Below are positions 25,274-37,228 of a stretch of DNA of 64,000 nucleotides, piece by piece. The notes beneath the pieces were generated by a model, which worked only from the letters and a program-made list of their open reading frames with translations, had not been told where the DNA came from and did no database searches. The DNA lies in NCBI GenBank assembly GCA_014871385.1, contig CM026432.1:8176825-8240824 (forward strand). Reading direction: 5' to 3'. Origin of the DNA: Ceratodon purpureus. Its lineage: Eukaryota; Streptophyta; Bryopsida; Pseudoditrichales; Ditrichaceae. The number at the start of each line of letters is the position of its first letter. Position 1 is the stretch's first letter. The translations under genes were made by a program, and so were the position numbers.

Positions 25274-27501
25274 TTAACCTGGAGGAGGTATTCCTGCAGC
25301 AGGTGCTCCAGGGAGCTTCATCACCGACAATTTCGCCTCTGCCAGGCCGCACTTCACCTCCAGCGCGATGAGTTTTTTCAGCATTTTAACCTCTCTCCCT
25401 TGATAGTCGTCATGGAAGAGCTTCGTTGCTTCCTCAATTTTGTGCCGGCATGCTCGCTCAATGCATTGGTCTATTGTCTCTGGCACAGCTTTCACATAAT
25501 CGTCAGGAGACAAACCGTCCAAATCGATGTCATTTGGATCGGGGGTTTCCATGATGTCTTCAATCGCCCAAAACTTGAAGTGCTCCACGAAATTATAAAC
25601 TATCAGGGCTAATTCATATGCTTCCCATGCAGCCTGCATAACAAAACATGAGTCACTTCTTAATCGGTATGGAATCAATGTTTTCGTTCTTTCTGTTTGC
25701 CTAATTTAGTTTATCTATGAAGGCATGCTGACCACATTACCTCCATCCCATAGAAATGCATTCGTCTTCATGATCAAGAGGTGAATATAAACTGCAAAAC
25801 ATGAACATGGACTTTGGTGCGTACCTTCTCTGCATCTAGTTCGCGCTGTGTGCTAGACAGGTTGTGAGGATACAGGAGAGGCAATTGCACCCATACTTGC
25901 TCCGATTTGTACCAGTATTCATGGTCATGTAAAAAGCAGTAGCTCAACAAAGTGTAGTGCTGGAAAACCCTGTAGTGTACCTAGTCGTTGCAAGATTGTG
26001 TACATGTTATAATAGAATCCTTACATTGATCAAATGATTTAAGGTTTGAAAGAATCACATAAATGTCGATTATTCGAATTCTAACATAGATATGTACAGA
26101 ACTCGTTCTACTTCTTTCACCAGAATTTCTGTACGCAGGAACCTAACACAAGACTTGGTTTGAATGTGGAGAGGCTTACGTGGTGGTGAAAAAAGTTGCA
26201 ATCTTCTCGCATTCCAGAGGAGTGAGTTGTGGAACATCCCCTTTAAACTGAATGACACTCAGCTTCAGAAGCAGTTTTTTGAAGTATCTCTCGGCATCTT
26301 CAAAAGACGCACCCTCTGCAACAAACAGGATTCACAAAATAAGTTTGACCTTTCCGTTTCGTAATAGTTTCAACTCATAGCAGAGTTGCAAAGATTCCTT
26401 CTGACTCACTCGAAAGACGAACATTTCCAATGTATCACCACTGGCATCTTCATAACAATCGCAAAACAAGATGTGTGTGAAATGTATTTCAATGCAGAAG
26501 TTGTGAGTTGGAAGAAGCCTAAGATATTTGTTTCGGTGACTCAAAGGATACTGAGTTTTGTACAGCCACACGCAGTGAACATGCAAGAAACATTATAGTA
26601 TGCCTTGTCATCACGATTTGCTACCTTACCCAAGATAAAATCCAGCATGTCGTGGCTCAACTTCCACACATGAAATGTTGTCTCCAGAGTCAACCCAGCC
26701 TCTTTCGCAAACCTGCCCATCACTGTGACACCATGTTAGAGCCCAATCAAATGAAGATCCTGAAGGTAAAGCAAGAAGTATGCATACAATTTTTGATTCT
26801 ATATGTTGTTTTCAATGCTCTGCACATAAAATTCCTTTCTGCCATGTAAGAATTCAAAGAATTGCAGGGCATAAACGCAAAGGTTAATAACGTACAATAG
26901 AAACCCAGAGAAGTAGTCCACGATGATAGCATTGCGTGCCTTGTATGAAATATCTCTCAGACCTAGAACTTCTGCCAAAAATCTACCACCAAAAAAGTTC
27001 CTGATTAGCCTCAATAAGCTTCTCTCGTCAGTTCGCCTCTTCTCAGATATTGAGCTTAGAAAAGTGTGATTTGAATTAGGGTTTGTTTTCAGCTGTCACT
27101 GTAAAGGGTTATTAGCCTTATGGATCGGGCATGGAGCTAGATTCAAAAACTCTCAACAGAAACTGTATAAGGCAACTCAACCAAGAACACCACCATTATG
27201 TATGCACTCAGCCATTTTCCTGTACAAGATAATAACTTGCTTGATCTCTGTCACAATATACAAGGTTAGGATGCTGACCTAAAAACTGCCAAATTTGAAC
27301 AAAACTTGCGGAAGGGGGCAAGAGTAGGTGGAGGGAGAACTTGATCATCTCCTCGTGAGAAGTGTAGGCGGCCTCGTAAAATTTGCCCAACTGCTCCTCA
27401 GAAATCTCCTTACGATACACTCCATCTGGGAGCTCGGGCTCACCCTCTGCTGCTGCTGCTGCAGGGGGAGGCGGAGGAGGAGGGGGTGCTTTGGGCGCCA
27501 T
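25274..27501 (-). CDS. C1a-32 / CABCOCO1 (CLAMP domain)-like flagellar central-pair protein
   Basis: Six exons join in phase: 27501-27279, 26971-26896, 26712-26630, 26315-26180, 25969-25825 and 25633-25274, giving 340 aa. The N-terminus is a Pro/Ala-rich tail (MAPKAPPPPPPPPAAAAA). The core reads IIVDYFSGFLLFAKEAGLTL, a linker, then FQHYTLLSYCFLHDHEYW, followed by an acidic segment and an amphipathic stretch (IEEATKLFHDDYQGREVKML), ending APAAGIPPPG. The DYxSGF and FQHYxL blocks resemble the C1a-32 subunit of the Chlamydomonas central-pair C1a projection and human CABCOCO1; I rely on memory of that family. If right, it acts in the axoneme of motile sperm, fitting a bryophyte, lycophyte or fern and not a flowering plant. 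No break is visible. Confidence 0.65.
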
Positions 27502-29406
27502 GGACTTGCTATCTCAAAGGCCGCATACGCTAAATCCCCAACTTGCTGTGCTGAACAAATTGATCAAGCCCTGCAAATTCTTCCATCAGCTCACAACTTT
27601 ACTGGCATGTTCAGAGATATGAAAAACTCATTTCCCTAATTACACATGATTGTCTACATACATAGAGAGCTACCAACTATAGGTCCGGCACATTCACATG
27701 AACCAACAACAAAAACACCGAGAGCTCACCACTTGAACCCTAAATTTAATCGCCATCAGAATCATGTTGTTTCCAAAGAACGACTTTCACAAATTAGCAT
27801 ATCACAATCAACGTTTCCTTCATTCAACACCCTTTTTCCTCATAACCATCTCATTCGCATTCGCTCATGAATCACTTGTAGATAAACAAGTTGCCCTAAA
27901 AAACTGGATGAAGTAAGAAACTCTGAAACCCACATGTACTTCTACGTGAATGCCCTGTCTATCACTCCAACAGCAATACCTATTGCAAATTACAATGGAG
28001 CACCATGCCTGGACCTGAAATATCATACATTCTACGGTTCAAACAACGTCGAGTTCATGATATGAAATCCTCCAACACATGTCATGATCCATACCTGTGA
28101 AACCTTCTGCTATGCTCAGCCCAGTATGTTGCTGGTGATGATCTCAGAAACTCCAACCATAATTCCTATAGGAAACAATTGCCTCTTCTCAACCGCAGTC
28201 CTGCCTTCAAATACCACACAATGCACATTGACTACAACACTGATGCTTTGCAAAACTACACTTGGACCATGATGATGATGATCGTGTCCACACTTCTGAA
28301 TCACATCAATGCACATTAGACATGGAATGTTTCGCTACTGTTTGCTCACCTGTGGATTCCTGGCCAGCTTGGGCACCTTCTTGCCTGATGATTTTTAGTT
28401 TTTTTTTTCAGTAGTGGTTGGGCATCTCAGAAAAACAATATGTTGAAAATGGGCATTTCAAAGGTATGGTTGAAAATAAGTCTGACGTTCATCCAAGTAT
28501 GTGTTCAAAATTTAAGGATTTTTTTGATAATTTTATTGAGAATGATAGTTATTTTTGTCATGATTTCTAAAGTTTTCATTAATTATTAGTTACTCTAAAT
28601 ATTTTCTTTGATGTAAGTAAGTCTCGTGTATACATGTCACTCGTTGTAACAGGTGATTTACCTTACCTGTAAATCAAAACATTGTCACTATCCAGATTTT
28701 TTATGTTTGACTGGAGGAGAGTGGCATATCTCTCTACGATCGAAGCATTCATTCAATCTTCAAAACATACTATAAAAATCTATGATTTGTTAATTTTATG
28801 CATGTGTGAAATTTATGAAAAGGGGGTGATTAGTGAATTTTCTAGGCTTCATTTCATGTTAAAGTGTTTCACAAGAAAATCTTAAAATTTTAGTTCAAAA
28901 AGTGTTTACAAAAAACAATTCATAAAATTAAGCAATCAAAAAATGTAACAAAATCCTGACTTTTAAAGTGACACATTTTAATCCATTACAATAAATTTCA
29001 ATAAATTTCAATTATGGATTATTGACATTATTTTTCTTTTTGATTATTTAAAAAACTTTAAAAAATTAATTTAAAAGTGACTTAAATATGGGTTATGACA
29101 CAAGTATCAATTATAGATTCAACTTCACAAATGAAATCTAAATTTCATGATTTGCAACTTTGATTCCAATAGCATCTTATAAATTTTCCTTCCGTTTATA
29201 TTTTATAATGAACTTATAATTAGTATCATTTAGGGATTAACTCACTAACCAACAATCATGCTAAATCAAAGTTGCTACAATGAAGACTTTGCACCAATGG
29301 CATGTCGGAGCAGCAGCAATGTCGTACATGTCAGGCCAAGATTGTATGCCATGTAAGGCAGTTTACGTATAACTCTATTAATTGCGTGCTTGAGAGAATG
29401 TGGGAG
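27502..29406. other. Upstream region of the flagellar gene grading into AT-rich DNA
   Basis: The first few hundred bases presumably hold the promoter. From about 28400 the sequence becomes strongly AT-rich. No gene seen. Confidence 0.4.
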
Positions 29407-29410
29407 TTAA

Positions 29411-30339
29411 CCCCTAACTATCCTTAAAACCCAAAATGGGTTTTGGCTATTTCGGGCAGCCTGGATGGGGAGGTTAAAATTAATATTTTTTTTCAAGATT
29501 TTTATTGGGATCTCCCTTTACTGTAAGGTCTATGTAGTAAAAATTTTGAAGCCAAATTCCAATTTTAGAACCTTCATCTAGAAATTTTAGGTTTCAAGTC
29601 CAAAACGGGCAGTCTAAAATTAGGTCTTTTAAAAAAAATAAAAATTGAAATATTTTCATAACCAAATCACTAATCAAGTTCCATAGTGACCCAAGTCAAA
29701 AAGTTTACCAATTTTACAAGGGCAGCCTCCAAAACTTACAAAGACAAGCTTCAAAGTTTTTAGTAATTTTTGAATTTTTTCTTTAGAAATTTGTCAAAAT
29801 TCGAGATTTTTGAATTTTTTTAAAATATTTTTTCCTAAAAATCACAAATTTATAAAGGTAGCTACTCACCGTTCTTTTTTTCTTTAGCTCACAAATTGTT
29901 TTTGTAATGCATGTTTTACTATTTTATCAATTTTATACCTTCTTATAGAAAATAATTTTTATGAAGGTCTAAAAATCGTTTTTTTGGCCTAAAATTTTGC
30001 ATGAGCATACCTAACTTAGTAAGCTACATGGAAAAAAATGTGACCAAAATGTTTGAAGTAATAATCATCAAGTCTCCCTTTGGCCCATTTGCACTATGCC
30101 TCTCGGCCAAGGCTGAAAAAAATATTTTCTGAAACTTTGAACACTATGATCTCCCTAATGAAAAACATCCAACGGTTGAAATTTGGATCAGTTCTTCTAA
30201 GTAGGGTTAGGTACAAGATCTTACGGTTGAAATTCCCAAAAAGGTTAAAAAGTTTGTTTCATATCCTCGGGAGGGCATAGTGGTAAAAAATCGCAGTTTT
30301 GAGGATTCAAGCTCTCAAAAACACAAGGAAATTTAGGGG
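29411..30339. mobile_element. TTAA-flanked non-autonomous element, copy A (929 bp)
   Basis: The element begins CCCCTAACTATCC and ends with the inverse of CCCCTAAATTTCC. Each end is flanked by TTAA (29407-29410 and 30340-30343), and no longer flank duplication is visible. Inside are AATGGGTTTTGGCTATTTCGG at the left and an AACCGTAAGATCTTGTACCTA block (inverse strand) at the right, both shared with copy C in opposite orientation. It has no coding capacity. A TTAA target site and ends starting CCC are hallmarks of the piggyBac superfamily, so I call it a piggyBac-like MITE; the superfamily is inference. Confidence 0.8.
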
Positions 30340-30813
30340 TTAACCACTACTAGAAATTGGCCCATTAAGCTATGTGACGAAGCAACTTTGGAGGATTGTT
30401 GCTATATCTCATACATGAATGGATTCATGTATCTAAAAAACTTGTAAGCATTTGACGATATCATATTTTGACGATGTGATTTGCTTGTTGATAAGGATGA
30501 TTACTGAGTAAGTTTAGCTCAAAGTCATAGCAGCTTTTCTCCAATTTCATCTGCTCAAGATATAAGTTTGAAATATAATATTTTTTCATTTATTTATTGG
30601 TGGAGTATTTGCAATTAATTTGTGGCGGTATTGCTACTTAAAGATGGGACTAAATGCTATTCAACTGGATACTTAATTGTGAACAATATTCTGCGTGATC
30701 TCAACTCTTGCATAAAGTGAAAGGTAATTTCAGGATAATTCTATGATTTAGCCTCTTGCAACTTCTTCAAGTTCATATTTGATTATGAATTTTTACCTGG
30801 AAATGGTTGTGCA

Positions 30814-30935
30814 GAGATTTAAGTGGAAATAGGTTCACTGGGATGGTATCATCCTATCCACGGAGAACTGTTACACGCACGTTTAATGTTGTTCACAACA
30901 AACTCACTGGCAACCTCATTGAAGATTATTTTGTA
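30814..30935 (+). pseudogene. Exon relic of a leucine-rich-repeat receptor kinase
   Basis: The frame reads RDLSGNRFTGMV, then VTRTFNVVHNKLTGNL: two plant-type LRR units (LxLSxNxFTGxIP and LxVSHNKLTGxLP). An acceptor-like TTGTGCAG precedes it directly, as in LRR-kinase genes whose introns fall between repeats. The proline normally before the next unit is missing and the frame ends soon after. Surrounding DNA is AT-rich repeat with no kinase domain, so I take it as a fragment carried or stranded here. Confidence 0.6.
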
Positions 30936-31022
30936 AAATTCACTGCTATTGGAATCAGTGTAAGCTTACAAAATAATTCCCGCAATTGGAATCAGCCATA
31001 TCTCACTAAATAGAAATATTAA

Positions 31023-31400
31023 TTTTTGCACTTAATATTGCATTAAGTTTTGCACTTAATATTGCATTAAGTTTTGCACTTAATGTTGCATTTATTTATA
31101 CTTTAAATTTTGCATTAATTTATGCACTTAGTTTTGCAATAAGTTTTGCTTCAAATTTTGCAAGAAATCTTTTCTATGAATTGTGCATTCGTTTTTGCAA
31201 AAAGTGTTCATTAATTTATGAAAAAATTGTGCATTAATTTATGCACTAATTTGTGCATTAATTTATGTGACCAATTTGATCATTAATTTATGGGAAAATA
31301 TTTGTAATAACTTATGTATCAATTTGTGTAAGGATATATACGCATTATTTTTTGCAGGACTTTTTGTATTAATTAGTGTAATAATATCTTGCAATGATTT
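31023..31400 (+). repeat. Degenerate minisatellite of TTTTGCACTTAATATTGCATTAAG-type units
   Basis: The first 80 bases are near-perfect copies of a 24-nt unit (TTTTGCACTTAATATTGCAT core). Copies then decay into looser TTTTGCATTAATTTATGCA motifs to about 31400. Arrays of GCATTAATTTATGCAC also form local inverted repeats. Confidence 0.8.
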
Positions 31401-33083
31401 GTGTATTAATTTATTGCAATTACTAGTGATGACCCGATTCCTAGCTATCATTTGGCCCTCCTCCCTACTGTTTCTATTAGTATGCACTACACATATTTAA
31501 AGCAATTGGAAAATCACCTACGACATTGGCAGTGTCCACCAAATTTTTTTATGAAAGGTTCATGAATTTTAAAATTAAATATGTTATTTACAAATTAAGG
31601 GGTGTTGGTTCATGAGGGTTCGCGATAAAGATGAGCCCCACAGAACAATCAATGGTGTCTGGATTTTAATCTCAGGTTCTGATGCAGTGTCCACCGGATA
31701 ATGAATTGTTTGTACCAATATAATTGTGTTCTCCACATGATCGACTAGGAATACGACTACTTTCTTCTTTTCTAAGTTTAATCTCTTAAGGCCGGCTGCA
31801 TTGGATTTCATTATATAAGAAATAAATAATGAAATGTATTTTGTTAACAAAATCTTTCAGACTAACTTGTAGTAACCCAAAGTAAAACCATCTAGAAAAT
31901 TTCTCATGACAGACTGCTAGTACCGTAAGTCTAATTTTTATTTTGGTCAATACAATCGGGGCATTCTTACCCTTCAGGTTTCTCCAAGGCTAAGTACCTT
32001 GTATTAGGTATTAAAAAACTAAAATTTCCTCTCCAGCTGAGCCTCAGGCCCTCAGCTCGGCTCGGTTTTTTGGCTGTTATTGCATCACAATTTATAAATA
32101 CATAACAACCTTTATTCCTAAAAGAAAAAGAAAACTAAAAACAAACGGGGAATCCATGCTTGTTACATGTTTTGCACTTCAGTAATTTCATATACGTACA
32201 GTTTGTTTTCACCATATAAAGTTCAAAGAACCTTAACCCCTAAACGTCGTCATCTATGTCCAGGTTAGGTAGTTTTGCAAAGATGCAATATAAAATGCAA
32301 TTAATATAAATATTTAGAACTTGATGTAGAAATAAAAGTTATACATTTTGAATTTTAAATTCTATCTATATGGGTAGATCTATGACTACTATCACTAATT
32401 TTTTTTTTATAAATTTTGAAACATAAAATAAAAAATTATTTTGTAATTCAATTACAAATAAGATATTGACAATAAGTGGACGAAATTTGTTGTGATGGGT
32501 TATAATGTAGTACTTTAGGTGTAGTGATTTTTGGAGATTTTTTGGATGCTTGATTTTAATAATTTTTTTCTTCAAGAACACTTTTAGACCAAAATCTTGA
32601 GGATTTTTGGTGAAACATTACAACACAAAATGAAGCATAGTTTTTTCAAAAATTGTTTTCCTTCCGATCGAATCACACACACATGAAGCTAACTTCCCAT
32701 AGAAAATTCAATAAAAAACCACACCACAAAAAGTGCATGACGGATGAGAAAATATGGATGAAATTTTTACATCAGGCCAAAAAGGCCTGCTTGGGCAGTT
32801 ATGGATTGAATCTAGTATTGTTTTCACTATTCCCTTTAGTGAGCAAAAAAATAGATGATATGTAAGACAATCCAAGACCATATTTGTACATGATATGAGG
32901 TCATGACCACATACTATAAATGGAAATTTTTATACTGACCTTGACATCGCTCGAGTATGTGTTAAATGTGTGATTTACAAGCTCGTATGTACTAAGCGTA
33001 GGTGTGAATGCAGATACAAAATATCCACATGAACATACATTTGAAATGCTGAAGTTAATCAGAATATCGCCCTGGGTAATTAA

Positions 33084-33962
33084 CCCCTAAAGTTCTGAGG
33101 GTATTTTTCATCAAAACTGCCTCAAAACAGCCCCTCTTCAAAGCAAGGTGGATTTTGCAAAGTTGAGGTCTTAATTAGTACATCTAACCGTAAGATCTTG
33201 TAGCTAACTTCTATTTCTACATATCCACCAAATCTTACACACTCATTCCACACCAATTACAAGATCATAACGTTCAAAGTTGAAAAACAAGTTTTTTTTC
33301 CCTGCGCAAAAAGGGAACAACAGAGTTTTGAAGGGCCAAAAAACCATTTTTTGCATTATGAATTTTGGGGGTTTTCATGCACGTCAAAGAATACAAAGTC
33401 AACTAATTGTATTAAATAAATTATATTCAAAAAAATTGTGGAAGGTTGCCAAAAAAATCATTTTCCGCTAGGGGGTATACTAAATTCACAAACAAAGGCA
33501 GTTTTCCGACAATAAAAATAACATATGAAAAAAATTTGGATTGAAAATCCGAACGGTGGGGACATGCTCTACTGCATTCTCTATACAAAGAAATTTTTAT
33601 TTTTGAAAAATATCAAAATCTCAATTTTTGGTGGAATTTCAAAGTTTTGTCTTTGGGCGAATTTTGGCAGATTTTGGCAATTTTGGGCAGTTTTGGGCAG
33701 TTTTGGGCAGTTTTGGGCAGAAATTGCTGCATCCACAGTGGCTGTGAGCTTGCCCAAAGTTTGGCTGAATGCAGCTTTTGACACTCAAAACTCCGTAACT
33801 TTTTTTCATTATGTTCAAAAAAAAAATAAAAAAATTCTGCACAAACCTCTTCAAAATGCCTACCTACATTATTTTTTTCAAAGATTTAGGAATTAAATTG
33901 GAATTCTAGGAACTTGCCGAAATTTAAAAAAAGCCCATTCCTGGACAATTGTCCTTTAGGGG
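33084..33962. mobile_element. TTAA-flanked non-autonomous element, copy B (879 bp)
   Basis: The ends CCCCTAAAG and inverse CCCCTAAAGG lie directly inside TTAA on both sides (33080-33083 and 33963-33966). It shares AACCGTAAGATCTTGTAGCTA with the other copies but is otherwise diverged from A and C. A run of TTTTGGGCAG units lies inside. No coding capacity; open frames across it read mostly through the low-complexity part. Confidence 0.8.
33661..33720 (+). repeat. 10-bp microsatellite TTTTGGGCAG inside element B
   Basis: Four exact TTTTGGGCAG copies (33681-33720) follow two variant copies. The same GGGCAG motif occurs singly in elements A, C and D, suggesting local expansion of an element-internal motif. 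Confidence 0.85.
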
Positions 33963-33966
33963 TTAA

Positions 33967-35563
33967 CTAGCTGTTTGGGGGCAAAGTAAAAGAAACATGT
34001 ACTGTAAAAGAAAAGAAGATGCCCCATTACTGCCGTAAAATCAGCGCCAAGTGGGACCGACGAAGACGCAATTATAGGACAAAGTCCGAGTACGCCGGAG
34101 ATGAGTCAGGTCGCCCATGTTGGACCGGAATTCCACTCAGCAAAGGTCGATACCAGTGTTTATATCCGGGCTACCATACCCGGACATCCAATTCCCTGAA
34201 CTTCAGCTTACATGCCCGTATGGCCGTTTGACCAGGGGAACGTTGTAGTGAAACCAGCGTTTCCTTCACCCCGAAAGCCATGTCTTTTAGCACGCCTCGA
34301 GGCGTTGTCCGGCCAAGCAATGGGTGGGATAAGACTTTGGGGCTTCCCAACCGAACCACTCTGTACTGTTATAAGCACGACTACAAACATAGCTTAAGAG
34401 GTTATATTCTACTAGTGAACAAATAACTGATGTATAGAAGAAAAAGTCCGAACCTCCATTGAAGCCAGTCTGTAGCGTAAAAATTCAAGACTCTCTCGAA
34501 GCTGGGAAGAAGTGGAGGAAGCATCGAAGCTGGACTGTCTTTCAATGCAGTTGCAAAGGCTCCGACAAGTGATCAGAACGATCACTCGCAAAGATTGATG
34601 AGCAGCTCGATTCAACGCATGTATGCATGCTCTGGAAGATCCCAGAAGGCATAATTCAGAAGAATCCAGATCCAAACCTGACACACACAACAGGGAGAAC
34701 AGGGAATGTTTTTAGTTTAAACCTACCATTTAGTTCGACAGTCTGCAACCATCGCAAGACTCGAGTGATCAGACAGAAATACAATACACATGGGCCTACG
34801 CAAACATCTTCAAGTGCCTGCATATAGTGCGACTCACGAGGCATTAATATTATGCATGTCATTAAATATTTCATCTTTGATTGGGAATTTTCTGCAGATG
34901 GTTTAGTCATTTTACTCTCAAACGGCGTTTAATGAAGGAGACACTGCCCAATGCTCATGTTGAATATTTTACAGTTAGTTTTATAGTGATTAAACAAGTG
35001 TTTGCAGCTTCTAAAATGACACGGAGTTCATGGTCATGTGGGACATGCAGTTGTACCTGCAGGGATATTTGTACAGTACTGGGACTAGGACTGACAGGGT
35101 GGTTATCGTCATGTGAGTGCTAGACATGTGGCTGAGAAGGCTAAATGCTGACGCAGACTTGCGAAAGAAATTGCATCAATCATGGAAGGCGAGTGATGGC
35201 AGAGAACGACCATTTACCATCTCCTCGGAATGGTGAGTACGATGACGTGATGAATCTGGAGTTGCCTGATTATCCGGCTCGATCGCTATCTTACCATCTC
35301 TCCGAAGCTCCAGCTGAGATCCTCGGTGTGATTACTTATAAGTAGCTCGACTCCTGGCTGCAGTCGATCGGCACTATTGCATAGTTTGCTTTGCCTTCAA
35401 TAATTCTGTGTGTTTTTTTTCAATTATGATCATCTTACTTCGGGCTGTTTCCTTCCTGGCGTCTCAATTGGGTTAGGTCTAAGTGTTGTCTCGTTGCAGT
35501 GAATCTTGTGGGAAGTGGTGGGAGGATTGGGAGATTTGTGCAGGAGTTTTAAAGATTGGAGTG
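33967..35563. other. Spacer with a GC-normal island of unknown nature
   Basis: At 34020-34400 base composition rises sharply relative to the AT-rich flanks and a + frame of about 70 codons starts MPHYCRKISAKWDRRRRNY. A small hairpin, TCCGGG-loop-CCCGGA, lies near 34166. It matches no protein or RNA I can name; an organelle-derived insert or an old gene fragment is possible. From about 35200 the sequence probably forms the leader of the next gene, with GTGAGT near 35232 and a TTGCAG acceptor near 35500 suggesting a 5'-UTR intron. Confidence 0.35.
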
Positions 35564-35920
35564 ATGGATTACCTGAAGAGGAATGTGGAGGAATCGATGC
35601 TGCAAGGTGGGGTGTTGGGGTCAGCGGTCTTGGCCACCATTTCGTGGTGCATGTCCAGCTCCACGAATGCCATGCTTTCTACTTACATTGTCTGCTTGGT
35701 TCCTGTGCTCCTGATCATAGTTCCAGATTGGACGCATTTCATGCGAGCCCCTGGCGAGTGGGCCGATGTGATCTTCGTGGAGCCAGTGATTGGTTCGAAG
35801 CAGATCCGGAGACTGGCGTGGGAGCGGGACACGAACATGTTGACGGACGGTTATATTTCTCGGCGCAGATCTTCAAATTCTGGCCCATTTGTCGATTTCA
35901 TAGGAAGCGTCACATCCTAG
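35564..35920 (+). CDS. SPC12/DTM1-like signal peptidase complex subunit 1 family protein
   Basis: Single coding exon of 118 aa from ATG at 35564. Two close hydrophobic segments (about 16-33 and 38-54) flank a short turn and are followed by IIVPDWTHFMRAPGEWADV. This matches the SPC12 pattern of a two-helix hairpin, then VPNWPFFNRHPxxWL. The tail is Arg/Ser-rich. SPC12 subunits sit in the ER membrane beside the signal peptidase; plant DTM1, a divergent relative, is needed for rice tapetum and meiocyte development. The start is chosen at MDYLKRNVEES, since the upstream in-frame codons follow an acceptor-like TTGCAG and look like leader. Similarity is to pattern and topology, so the family call is moderate. 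Confidence 0.6.
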   Translation: MDYLKRNVEESMLQGGVLGSAVLATISWCMSSSTNAMLSTYIVCLVPVLLIIVPDWTHFMRAPGEWADVIFVEPVIGSKQIRRLAWERDTNMLTDGYISRRRSSNSGPFVDFIGSVTS

Positions 35921-37228
35921 CATTATGCTCGCTTCACCCAAATTTGTAGCCAAATTTGATTGTGGTGATGGACAGAGAGAAGTTATGGCAAGCATACAAG
36001 CAATCAGACAAACCTCGTGGCGCTTATTTCAGCTCAATGTGGCCTAGCAATAAATTTGGAAGGACCAAAGTATAGCATATTGTAACTATTGGGACAGATG
36101 ATTTTGGCAAGAGTTCTGTTCACAATCAGTGTAAATGTTCAATAAATATCGTCGCAATCAACCATCCATGGCGAACTTCATGAGAGTGTCTGTGTGCAAT
36201 TCTAAGTTGGCGGAAGCAAAGCATTCCATTGCCCGAGGCAACTTTTTTTCCTTTAAAGAATGCTCCGAACCCCTTCAATAATGTCCCTATCAGTACATCC
36301 CGAGTACTGGGCTAGTCATAGCATTCCGAACATTATTGCAATTTATGTGGTAGTCCGGGCTCCAATCACAGGGAACAGCTGCCATCACTTTCCAGGTAAT
36401 GCATTCAGCTTGTGTCTGGGACGTTGCCTCACAGAACTCAAATCTTAAACTTTGTAATACATTCTGAATTTTATCTCGTCTTCAGTTTTGTGGTGACAAT
36501 ACCCGTACTCTCGCGTAAGCAGCTGAAATTTCCCAGTCCCAAAAGGCTATCTGTATTCTAAGATCGGACGCACTTTTGTGTGAATCGGTGTTCTGCCTTC
36601 AGATTTGCAGAGCATCCGGACATCCAAGACCAACTTCCCCAGAAAGTAAGAAGGACAAAAGCGTGGCGGAGTCTGAAAATACACAAGCACCATCATGTGT
36701 ATCAAAATTGCTTCCAAATCCAATCTCGACAAACCTCAGCCTCGTATGCAGCTGGATCCTGATACCACTCGTAATAACCTGCCAGGTCCCTCATGGAGTA
36801 AAAATATGAGTACCAGAGTAACTCAAAGTGCCCCACCCTCCTGCAATCTACGCACTTGACCAGGGCTATAAACGGGGGAAAGGAACGATGCATCCAGAAC
36901 AGGGTTGCAGCCCATGAGTCCTGTTCTATGGCTTAGAGGGTCAGGCCTGTTCTTCGAGATAGGCGGCCTCGGCCTAGATCAACTGACCAATGCCTCCACG
37001 ACTGCTTCTCCTGCCCACCCTCAGTTATTACTTCTTGATCTGAAACCGCCGCGCGTGCGTCTTGTCAGGTGAGTCCAGCTACAATTCACAGGCTTCATCT
37101 CTGTTTCGCGGTAAGTAAATACAACTCTTCTTGAGGCAGTTGTTTGAGTTTGTTGTCAAAAAGTATTGTTTTTGGCGCAAACTGGAGAGGCTGAGCACAA
37201 GTATAAGAATCTGCAATCCCTCCGTCTG
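35921..37228. other. Convergent 3' flanks of the SPC12-like gene and RPC9
   Basis: No coding exon recognised. AATAAA-like signals occur near 36139. Short frames at 36547-36893 on both strands lack motifs. Confidence 0.4.

Larger units (their letters stand above)
30340..33083. other. AT-rich repeat-laden spacer
   Basis: It contains an LRR exon relic, a minisatellite-like stretch and, near 32233, a lone TTAACCCCTAAA end resembling the TTAA elements but without an identified partner. A 22-bp perfect palindrome, ATACATGAATGGATTCATGTAT with the end A/T pair included, lies near 30412. No intact gene. Confidence 0.5.

Noticed and set aside
31023-31100. CRISPR-like array
   Set aside because: Units are contiguous and lack unique spacers, and the genome is a plant nuclear one; it is a minisatellite.
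33525-33896. 123-codon frame
   Set aside because: It is inside element B and partly formed by the TTTTGGGCAG repeat, so it is not a gene.
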